In this document: piece after piece, positions 9,626 to 17,102 of the stretch | How the letters are laid out: each line of letters starts with the position of its first letter | Numbering within the stretch: position 1 is the stretch's first letter | NCBI GenBank assembly: GCA_000697055.1 | Contig: JNDT01001190.1 | Span: forward strand, 1 to 17,102 | Source of the DNA: Saksenaea vasiformis B4078 | Taxonomy: Eukaryota > Mucoromycota > Mucoromycetes > Mucorales > Saksenaeaceae | DNA length: 17,102 bases | Direction of reading: 5' to 3' | Translations under genes and position numbers: made by a program | Notes under the pieces: generated by a model | Databases searched by the model: none | Told to the model about the DNA's origin: nothing | Seen by the model: only the letters and a program-made list of their open reading frames with translations

Positions 9626-9705
9626 GATCAAAACGAGATAAAGTGCTTAATCACAGCTTCCTGTTTTATTCGACCGATCTTCTTGATTCTACAATTTTAC
9701 TTAAC

Positions 9706-11785
9706 ATGTCCCGTCCTAAAGCTCGTAGAAGAATAGCGCTACAACAAAGGAGCGCTTCGGGAAGACATTTCACTTCCGTCACGAATGTGTCTATTGCAGC
9801 AGCTGCATCGCGTGAGGAGGAGGATCTGGAGCTTGATCTTGTCTCAGCCTTTGACAGACTGCAACCTTTGTCTTCAACAGGATCTGACTTACGCGGTGCA
9901 TATACTGGCACTTCAAGGACAACAAAATGGAGACATTAGAAGATGAGGAAAGAAGCATTGAAAGAGCATCGCCGCATTAATGCATATTTCCGCCTCATCG
10001 AAAATAATGATACTACTGGAATCGATAACTCTGATGATGAGCACAAAAATCGGGATGACGATGATGCGGAGTGATATGGAAGGAGAAGAACCATCATTTG
10101 ATTGGAAAAATGAGGACAGTCTTCTTAAAGCTCATGAAGATATCCGGGCAATTATTGAGACTTTTACCACTACCGCAAGCTATGTAGAAAAGTCTCATAT
10201 GATGAGATATTTTTCAGTCAAATATTACATCGAACAATTATTGAAGGAGGGCGTGAACCGTGGGACAGCGTCCAGATCAGCAGCAAATTTCTTTTACATT
10301 GGAAAAGAAGTAAGGAACATGACTATCGCAGTCGTGTAATTCGACAATGGGCTAACGAATTTGTAACCAACGGCGTGATTACTCCATCTCAACGAGGAAA
10401 GCACATCAAAAGGTTGGCCGTTTTGTCACACGAAGACGTAAAAGACAAGTGCATTGAATGGATAAAGTCCAGAAAGCCGATGGAGCGAGATCTCAATATG
10501 ATGAAGCGCTATGTCGAAGAAGAAATATTGAGTGGATCAAGCAGTGTCTCGATCGAAACGATTCGAACGTATCTTTCGAAATGGGGATTCCAGTTTCGGA
10601 AGAATACAAAAGGAATATATTTTGATGGACACGAGAGAACCAACGTTGTAAAGTATCAGCAGGAGTGGGCTCAACGGATGGTGCGTAGGTTGTCACAGAT
10701 GGAAGACTACACCGGGGATGACATGGAGACGACGATAGAGCCAGTATTGTCGAATAACAGCAAGAAATTCATCATGGTGACCCATGACGAATCCGTATTT
10801 TATGCAAATGATGGACGCGAAAAAGGCTGGTTCCAAGAAGGCGAATCTCAGATCAGGGGAAAGGGACCTGGTCTCTCTCTATAGTGGTCAGTGAGTTCCA
10901 GTGTCCCTACCACGGAACTATGCGCCATGGTGGTAAAACGTCAAGAGCCTTTTTTTACGCTGGTGCAAACAGGGAAGGGTACTGGACATCTGACAATCTC
11001 GTAAAGCAATTGGAAGAAGTTATCCCCATCTTTAAAGCTTTTCATCCTGGTTGCATGGGATTATTTCTTTTTGACCAATCGTCAAACCACACGGCTTATG
11101 CAGTTGACGCCTTGGTTGCTACGCGTATGACATTGTCCCCCAAGGTTTACGACTCGCAAAAGGACAAGTATCGATTTCGAGATACTAAGTTCCATCACAA
11201 CTTAGAGAAGCGCGAGAAGATTCAAACGTTCTACAAAACGAGAGAGAAAAGAAGAAAGAACGGACAGATCAAGCGTTGGGAAGAGTTTAAAGGGGTAAGG
11301 CGAATCTTGGAGGAAAGAGGGTTGTAGCACGATGAGGACCGTACTACTGGGAGAGAAGGAAAAAGATGGCGTTTGCGTTGCGAGAATGTTGTGCGCAGCA
11401 TTGTCTTGCGTTACAACCGGATTTCAAGTCTCAGCGATCCGCCTTGCAAGGAACACCGCTTCGCCATAAGCTACTATTCGATCTGTATCCTAAATTCCAC
11501 TGCGAGTGCAATTGGATCGAAAGATACTGGGCGGATGTCAAGCGAGACGTACGACGCAACTGCAACTACCCATTCAACGGTCTGCAGCAGCGTCTACCAA
11601 TCGCTTTGGACAACGCATCTCTGCCAGAAAAGACTCCCACAGCGATACGACAATATTACAAGAGGTGTGTACGATATATGGAAGCATATAGTAAGGGAAT
11701 GGATGTCTGGGCGGCGGATGAAGAAGTCTGGAAGTTTAGTTCGAGAAGATACACCTCCCATCGTAGACTCGGTAGTAATGACTAG
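9706..11785 (+). pseudogene. transposase of an IS630/Tc1-like fungal DDE family, broken
   Basis: The coding capacity of one transposase is spread over several frames. It starts MSRPKARRR at 9706 and meets TAG at 9937-9939, continues as MRKEALKEHRRINAYFRLI to TGA at 10072, changes frame there and again near 10290 (SRSAANFF to HWKRSKEHDYRSRVIRQW). It shifts once more at a CT run near 10873-10880 before VVSEFQCPYHG, meets TAG at 11325-11327, and resumes at about 11366. The catalytic triad is still readable: Asp in THDESVFY (10786-10788), Asp in LFLFDQSSNH (11073-11075), Glu in CNWIERYWADVKRD (11519-11521). Other family marks are GVRRILEERGL and YPKFHCECNWIE. Transposases of this class excise and insert DNA through two-metal chemistry. 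The copy is very likely inactive. The family is one I know from fungal genomes; its formal superfamily name is uncertain. Confidence 0.85.
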
Positions 11786-11889
11786 TTATGTCCTTATTTG
11801 TAATCTTAATTTCCTTATTTGTAAACGGAGTTTATGAAGTAAAATTTGAAACGTCTTCGAATATTGCTGCCTATAATTCTGGTGCACCA

Positions 11890-12003
11890 TAGTACTTTGT
11901 AGACAGTCAATTGGGAATCCTTACAATGTAATCGTGCTATACATACTCAATAGGTCATGTAGTGTACAAAGCACATAACCGTGCAGCATTGAAACCGTTA
12001 TAT
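11890..12003. repeat. direct duplication, copy A, remainder right of the transposon
   Basis: The first 12 bp are the right copy of the flanking repeat. The rest resembles 14881-14992 (for example GTGCTATACATA against GCGCTATACATA, and GTGCAGCATTGA against GCACAGCATTGA). This shows that the transposon interrupted a once continuous unit. Confidence 0.7.
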
Positions 12004-12954
12004 CCAACCAACCTTCTAGTATGCGTACCAAGGAAAGAAATAGCAGTTACCATGTATTTCAAGCTGTTATAACTAGCTACGTATGATCCCTCCGCCCTGT
12101 CTCTCTTCAAATGCTGTAGAAAAACATGCGTGCATGAAAATTCAAAGGATCTTTCGTGGAAATGCTACTGCCGCATTCAGTCTTCTTGGCTAAATGAAGC
12201 TCAAAGATTTTTAAAGACAAGTATCTTGTCAGACTAACTTCGTACAACAATTTTGGTAACAAGGTATTGCCTCTTTTCTTGTACTAATCAGAGTAACCAA
12301 CTTAAAGAACATTCAAGCCAACTTTGGCCTTGCGTATCAACTATTTCAAATGCTTATTAAAACACATAGGTTGAATTGTTTTCGTTTGTTTTATCATACA
12401 CCTTAGGAGATTTGAACGCTAAAATGCTCCGTGAACAGCTCTTCGCTGTAGAGTACTTGACACGATACAACGCCTGGCGTTACAATGCAGGGAATAAACG
12501 GTGAGGAAGGTGTAGACCAAATATATTTGCTTCTTTCATGGGCGAACAGTACTACCACAGCTAGGGCAATTCACAACAGCGGTCCCGCAGGCTAAATAAC
12601 AGAGAAAAAGGATATGCGTAGTCCTGAGTATTCAGCCTACCAGAAATACAAACCGTCAATGTTAAAGAGAAACAGAGCCAAAGGCGAAAAGAGATACACG
12701 CATTTTATGTTGAATACCTATCGCACCTCGCTATCTAAAACGTATGTCGCAATTAAACATTGGGACCAATAATACATCAGCATCATGCAGTGGAGTTGAC
12801 GTATAGAAGTCTTCCCCCTAAGAAGGATTCCAGAGTACAGCACGCAAAAAGGACTGCATCCGCCGTAAGATTTACTTACAGCTAACACCGAATACTTTGA
12901 AGGTGGCGTAGAATAATAGCGTGGATCCATAGTGTGAATCCATGATTCATGTTT
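12004..12954. other. spacer between the duplicated units, no supported feature
   Basis: Only short frames without recognisable motifs are present, and no match to the duplicated unit was noticed. No RNA gene was seen. Confidence 0.5.
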
Positions 12955-13140
12955 TTAGGTTCACCGCAGCTAAGTCAGATCAAACGTATAGAGCATATAA
13001 TTGCACGAACAGCTCAGTGTTACGTGGTATTCTCACATGTTTTCTATAACGACATCCCATTATAGAATGACATTGACAAAGGCTTCTAATCTTCAGAGGA
13101 AGCTTAATCGAGAGCATCATGTTTTAATGCAACAAGGAAT

Positions 13141-13926
13141 TCATCCAAAAGGGTGTTTTCCGTAGACGTCTCTATCGTTACAACAGGGAAGCCCATTCTT
13201 TCCAACCATATTGTTTCTGCACTTAGGATCGGAATTGCAGCGCGTGCCTTCTGACACATAGCATTTTCCGTTCCTATCTTTGCCGGCGCTGCCGCAGCAA
13301 TGACCGTTAATAGGAAATTGGCCAATAACACCGCAGTTTTTTCCAGGAACATCACGTAAGCACCACCACCCGTCTGTAGACTTTACTTCGTCATTTTCGC
13401 AACCGAGCTTGCCAACTGGACACCAGCAGTTTCCATCGCTGCCCTTTTTTCCTCTACAGCATCTCCCGCGAATCGCTTTCTCGCCGCATGCACCGCAAGC
13501 GTCGCATATTTGATGTAGTTCTTCCTTCGGTTTTCGGTACAGTTTCATATAACATTTGCCTTCGCGGTTCGGGCCGCCTACACAGCAGTTCCGTCCAATG
13601 GGGTCCTGACCTTCATCGCCACAAGTTACACCAGGAATTTGGTCAAGGCACCATTGATTGTCTGCTGAATGAAGTAGTTTCCCAGGGCACGTCAAAGTTG
13701 TGCGTTGACACCAGCATTTTCCATCATCATGGCGCTTGCCGTCGCAGCACTTTCCGTTCACTGCTTTCCCGCCACAGAGACCGCAACGACCGCATATCTT
13801 ATCTTCTGATTCTTCTGGTTCGCCTAAACCTTCATATGCATCCACATCAACGTCTGCTTCAACGTCTAGTGCATTTGACAGCCCAATCGCTAGGGCAAGC
13901 ACAAGGAAGACCCATGCCAGTTTCAT
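13141..13926 (-). CDS. secreted two-module cysteine-rich protein B
   Basis: A single-exon gene for 261 residues, paralog of the protein encoded at 7415-8173. Signal peptide at about 1-19 (MKLAWVFLVLALAIGLSNA), then an acidic linker (DVEADVDVD...) longer than in A. Module 1 spans residues 45-125 and module 2 spans 141-222, each with 13 cysteines in the same pattern; the tail again has CNSDPKC and PCC, so all 30 cysteines are kept. Module 1 is almost identical to that of A, whereas module 2 differs at many non-cysteine positions (for instance VGKLGCENDEVKSTDGWWC against SSRNTCKPGEITSQDRHWC). The C-terminus extends to YGKHPFG, beyond the end of A. The upstream TATA box and retained frame suggest it is functional. 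The family is not recognised; secretion and disulfide richness are the only safe statements about its role. Confidence 0.88.
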   Translation of the reverse strand: MKLAWVFLVLALAIGLSNALDVEADVDVDAYEGLGEPEESEDKICGRCGLCGGKAVNGKCCDGKRHDDGKCWCQRTTLTCPGKLLHSADNQWCLDQIPGVTCGDEGQDPIGRNCCVGGPNREGKCYMKLYRKPKEELHQICDACGACGEKAIRGRCCRGKKGSDGNCWCPVGKLGCENDEVKSTDGWWCLRDVPGKNCGVIGQFPINGHCCGSAGKDRNGKCYVSEGTRCNSDPKCRNNMVGKNGLPCCNDRDVYGKHPFG

Positions 13927-14001
13927 CTAGTTTTGATTCACAAAATAAGGCTTGAGAAGTAATTGATGTGGAACAATATGGCGACGCTATGAGAAAACCA
14001 G

Positions 14002-14010
14002 TTTTTATAA
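14002..14010 (-). promoter_or_regulatory. TATA box of cysteine-rich gene B
   Basis: The minus strand reads AATTATAAAAAC about 80 nt upstream of the ATG, matching the position of the TATA box of gene A. Confidence 0.6.
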
Positions 14011-14144
14011 TTGTGAAGATCGCCCCCAGTATATCGGTGTCTTCAATGTTGTCATTATGCGGGAGTTACGATATGGTTAGCTCGTGCATGCGAGACTACT
14101 GTAGGCCTTAAATGACAGAGAGACGGATCCGTCAAGGAAGATAC

Positions 14145-14225
14145 AAAGGTTAATTGTCACAATTTGCGTCTTGACAAAACAGCGTTTGAGAAATTAGTCG
14201 AGAGAAAATCTTGTGAGACAAGTAG
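14145..14225 (-). pseudogene. relic of the 5' end of a third cysteine-rich gene (copy B)
   Basis: Counterpart of the relic at 8375-8460: AATTTGCGTCTTG aligns with AATTTTCATCTTG, and GAGAAATTAGTCGAGAGAAAATC with the leader block of that relic. The start triplet has decayed (CGT on the plus strand instead of CAT). Its presence in both units shows that the remnant is older than the duplication. Confidence 0.45.
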
Positions 14226-14880
14226 AAGAGTAACACTACCCAGAAAAAAGGTAATAAGAGTTCTATGGGTCGTTTGATTTTTTCGACTCCTTCAATTACG
14301 CCATTGTGCAGGTATGCGCTATGAGTACCTCGGGCGTCTTTACAAAGTAAGGTAGTTACGCCAAATATGCGCTATGTAAAAAGCAGTACGTCTTTAAGGA
14401 GCGCATGGGCGACGACAAAAAAAAAGAAAATTGTTGCACGACAGGCGCCAATTGATTACTTAAAAGCGATAAGACTGATCTGTATGATTTGTGATAGGCA
14501 CGTGGCAATTGGCTATTGTTTATTTAACTTCCTTGATACGTTGACGTTATACCACCCTAAAGTTTCACTATGCTGGTGCACTTCTGTAAACAAGTGCAGT
14601 ATATGGAGACAGCTGCTGATGAACTACCTTTTCAAGCAGAGGACAGTCCATTGCAAACTCGAGTAGTGTTAGTTCCACGCTCACTGCTGGTTTACCTAGT
14701 GAATTTACCAGGTAGGAGTCCTCCATAGTTGTTTATTCACAACACGAAACTCCTCTTTGAATTGTAAGTTGTTGCATGTGCAACATAAACGCTGTCTATA
14801 TTGTTTAGCACTTTTTTTATTTATTTTGTGACGCATATAGGGATAACACATCATTTCGCACGCTAGCAGTCCCTGTCTTA

Positions 14881-14892
14881 TAGTCCTTTGTA
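14881..14892 (+). other. empty transposon target site in copy B
   Basis: TAGTCCTTTGTA, 11 of 12 identical to the repeat flanking the transposon in copy A, present once and followed by the same downstream sequence (GGCAGT against GACAGT). It represents the pre-insertion state. Confidence 0.7.
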
Positions 14893-15126
14893 GGCAGTTG
14901 CTTGAGGACCCCTATAATGCCAAGCGCTATACATAAACCAATGCATTCAGTACAAGGCACAGAACCGCACAGCATTGACAGCCATTGTAGCCGTGCTTCG
15001 AGGAACGATGAGTTTTGGGATGGTTCTGGGCGACTTCTTGTGTGGACACTCCTGCTCTCCCAGCTTCTTACAGAACGTTTAGAAGGTATCGCATCGCATA
15101 CATAATAGTTACCTTTATTCAGCTTC

Positions 15127-15568
15127 TTGATGCTTCGATTTTTTGACCAATCTCCTCCTCTTCGTTGTGTAAAAAAAAAAAAAAGAAAGATGCTGAAATA
15201 TGCCCAGCAAGAGTGGTATGCTTCGTTGTTGTTGTATGCTTTTAAGCTTCCTGATTTCCTTTGCGGATTTGCGCAGAAGCGGACCAGTTTATCTTCCGAG
15301 AAAGATTTACACCCATTTGTGTACATGTGCGATGATTTTGCAGTTATAGAGGATTTCTTCATGACCTAGCCTCCACAGGATGGGTAACAAGAAGATATTA
15401 GCACCTGGGACAGCTGTGAGAATGGATTCTTCTGTTGTGGTGCTGCAATCAGAATGCGACTCATCTTGTTACTTACCGTTTACATCATTATTCTCTTCAT
15501 TGACATCATTCTTCAATGTCTCACTACGATCACAGTCGGACGTGGTACATCTTGCTATATCGTCTTAG
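15127..15568 (+). pseudogene. possible coding remnant, unknown
   Basis: Two adjacent frames look partly protein-like. The first contains QQEWYASLLLYAFKLPDF and SSEKDLHPFVYMCDDF and stops at 15369. The second contains NKKILAPGTAVRMDSSVVVL and stops at 15568. A 58-nt intron at 15321-15378 (donor GTACAT, acceptor CTCCACAG) would join them in frame as HPFV-MGNKKILAPG. No known domain was identified, upstream exons are not evident, and a long A-run (about 15171-15184) lies just before. It may equally be chance or a decayed gene. Confidence 0.25.
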
Positions 15569-15834
15569 TTTGCTATTATCGACAGATTCCGTCGATTCTC
15601 CTGTTTTGCGTCTCTCGCAACAGACCTATAGTACATCACTGCGTGCACCTGATATATAATTTGTTCAGAAATTATAGATATCAGTTACGTCTGTCCCTGT
15701 CTGCTTTTTATTCGCCGTTACGAATTCATCGTTTAAAAGAGAAAAAGATTGATAATCTTCATAGCGACCAAACGCATTCAGGTTAATTTACGGACTGCGA
15801 AGTTATACGTAACATATTAAGGCTTTACGCCTAT

Positions 15835-16326
15835 TTGTTCTTACTGCTTTTCTCTCTTCTATCTCATCACCTTCTATCTACCGTGAATGATCCAAACAAT
15901 GCTGACTTATATTGCTTTTGCACGAATCACGTGAGCAAAAATGAAGAGCTAAAGGAGCAGGTGAAGGTGTTAAGCGACGAAGTAAAGGAACCAAGGGCAC
16001 GCTACAAAGTATCGTCCGTTCCAAAAGGAAGTCTGCTACAAGCATTAAGTGTCTGCGCAGAGGTGATGGCTTGCGTGCTAAAACAAAATACATGCCTCAG
16101 CCTTGATGCCAGAAGCTTCACATACATCGTAAGTCCGTCTCTTCAGCCAAATCTACGGTAAGGCCAGTTAATTATTTTTATTAGGGTGTTGGATACTAAT
16201 TATTTATCTATCAGGGAACATTCGTATTCAGATACAGATTCAGATGGTCCAAGCACAGCCAGTACTGCACCCACCAGTGGATATTGTAGAAACGAGAACA
16301 TAAGCGGTCTCCAACGCGAAATATGA
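15835..16326 (+). CDS. small unknown protein, two exons
   Basis: Proposed exons 15835-16157 and 16215-16326 give 144 residues. The N-terminus MFLLLFSLLSHHLLSTV is hydrophobic and could be a leader, although the true start or an upstream exon is uncertain. A short helical, charged stretch follows (SKNEELKEQVKVLSDEVKE), then VPKGSLLQALSVCAEVMACVL, and after the splice a Ser/Thr/Asp-rich segment (SDTDSDGPSTASTAPTSG) ending LQREI. The intron has an excellent branch point and the amino-acid composition on both sides is protein-like, which is the main support. I do not recognise the family. It lies just upstream of the TnpB/Fanzor-like relic on the same strand; whether it belongs to that element is unknown. 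Confidence 0.5.
16158..16214 (+). other. spliceosomal intron in the small unknown gene
   Basis: Donor GTAAGG, branch point TACTAAT (16194-16200) 14 nt before the acceptor TATCAG; 57 nt. Without splicing the frame ends at TAA 16159-16161. The alternative donor GTAAGT at 16129 would join a frame that stops early and looks less protein-like. Confidence 0.75.
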
Positions 16327-16369
16327 ATACTGTTCTTTGGTTTGTATACAGCTTTAAGTCATGAACCAA

Positions 16370-16859
16370 AAATACTTAAAAGCAACCACACAAACGTGAA
16401 TGCAAAATCCATAATAACTGGCAGATCAATGGCGAGGAAGCAGATATACATTAAACGGCATGTTCAGACGCATCTTATCGCATTTCGGATCATGGGCCAA
16501 GACATGCGTTGTAATCGCATCCTTAGGGTCTCCGCCAAATCCTGTCCCAAAAGGCACTAGTTGTCTGTATTGACGAATACCGAACAAGCAAAGTGTGCAA
16601 TATATGCGACAATGAGACGGTCGAAGTTCGTCAGGTCGGGCAGAGGTGTAGACACAAGTTCGTATACATGGTCTTCAGTATGTGTTCATCTGACGCTCAT
16701 GAAATTGATAGAAAAAAATACCTACGACTTGCAACTGATAAACGAAGAAGACAACATTGCGTGGACAATGAGAATAATGTGCTCTGCTATTCTTCAGTAT
16801 GTCCCGCAAGAACAACTTACGGTACTATCAACTTAGCCTGGAATTGTATCATGTACTAA
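16370..16859 (+). pseudogene. TnpB/Fanzor-like RuvC nuclease relic
   Basis: Pieces of one protein are spread over three frames. RKQIYIKRHVQTHL is in one, HFGSWAKTCVVIASLGSPP in the next (from about 16470), and LRQILSQKALVVCIDEYRTSKVCNIC in the third (about 16530-16607), which stays open to a stop at 16857-16859. IDEYRTSKxCxxC before a zinc ribbon is a hallmark of TnpB and its eukaryotic relatives (Fanzor), RNA-guided nucleases linked to transposons. A later C-x4-C (CYSSVC) may be the second half of the ribbon. The closing RuvC motif, normally RD followed by NAAxN, appears as YGTINLAWN: the Asp position is Thr (16824-16826). With two frameshifts and that loss the copy should be inactive. The RuvC-I part was not recognised, and sequence after 16860 could not be assigned. 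Confidence 0.65.
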
Positions 16860-17102
16860 CTTGACGATAGGTTTGCAATCGTGGCAGTCAATATTGTATC
16901 CGGTACGGATGTGCCAACATTGCCTTTCGGATACCAATGGAGAACGCCAACTTGTAGGTTCTCAATATATTATAGAATGTCTTCTCATAGTCCCAACAGG
17001 TGCGGAATCGAGACGTGAATGCTGGAAAAAACATGCGATGAATACTGGAGGCGTACATTCGATCTGGATGTAACATTGACTCTCGTCCAGCAGCGCTTCA
17101 GA
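16860..17102. other. right edge, unassigned
   Basis: A 70-codon frame at 16861-17073 reads with CxxC (MCQHC) but matches nothing I recognise. It might be the end of the TnpB/Fanzor-like element or unrelated sequence. Confidence 0.3.

Larger units (their letters stand above)
9007..11889 (+). mobile_element. 2883-bp DDE DNA transposon
   Basis: Bounded by terminal inverted repeats TGGTGCGCCA (9007-9016) and TGGTGCACCA (11880-11889), one mismatch. If the adjoining TA is counted, the termini read TATGGTG. A subterminal near-repeat beginning ATTTGAAACGTC lies at 9219-9239 and, in the same orientation, at 11844-11864. The interior carries a decayed transposase gene (9706-11785) with a TATA box before it and about 600 bp of left non-coding sequence with a run of 12 G at 9203-9214. 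It sits inside copy A of the gene duplication and is absent from copy B. Confidence 0.85.
12955..14992. repeat. direct duplication, copy B (uninterrupted)
   Basis: Homologous to 7128-9006 plus 11890-12003 in the same orientation, carrying cysteine-rich gene B. Non-coding flanks are visibly diverged with many small indels, so the duplication is not recent, apart from a nearly identical block within the genes. It holds the empty target site at 14881-14892. Confidence 0.8.

Noticed and set aside
14817..15362. A 181-codon open frame on the minus strand
   Set aside because: It runs across the end of the duplicated unit and through a long A/T run read as Phe repeats. No motif is visible and its counterpart is not open in copy A.

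Overview
The window looks like nuclear DNA of a filamentous fungus, most likely an early-diverging one (Mucoromycota; this placement is an inference). The grounds are short spliceosomal introns (53-82 nt) with GT/AG ends and several fungal-type branch points such as TACTAAT and CTTACTGAC, TATA boxes near start codons, a fungal GATA zinc-finger gene, and relics of mobile elements familiar from such genomes. There are no ribosome-binding sites or operons, and no rRNA, tRNA or CRISPR array was seen.

Left edge (1-1019, minus): the 3' part of a Crypton-like tyrosine recombinase (Ndc10/GCR1-like), with one 53-nt intron and all five catalytic positions (R, K, HxxR, H, Y) present. It runs off the window and its 5' end is not resolved. 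From 1030 to about 3050 no gene is supported. From 3050 to 5924 (plus) there is a promoter region and a four-exon gene for a 709-residue GATA-type zinc-finger protein. From 5925 to 7125 no gene is supported.

Centre (about 7128-14992): a direct duplication of about 2 kb. Each copy carries one minus-strand gene for a secreted, two-module, 30-cysteine protein (252 and 261 residues). A 156-nt block inside the two genes is 97% identical with only silent differences, while the rest is much more diverged, which suggests gene conversion. Upstream of each gene is a relic of the 5' end of a third family member. Copy A was later split by a 2883-bp DDE transposon (9007-11889) with 10-bp terminal inverted repeats and a 12-bp flanking direct repeat. 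The paralogous site in copy B is empty. The transposase is broken by stops and frameshifts.

Right edge (15000-17102): possible decayed coding at 15127-15568, a small two-exon unknown gene (15835-16326), then a frame-shifted relic of a TnpB/Fanzor-like RuvC nuclease (about 16370-16859) that keeps the IDEYRTSK-CxxC signature but lacks the last catalytic Asp. Three unrelated kinds of mobile element therefore lie within 17 kb, around one apparently intact regulatory gene and a young secreted-protein gene pair.
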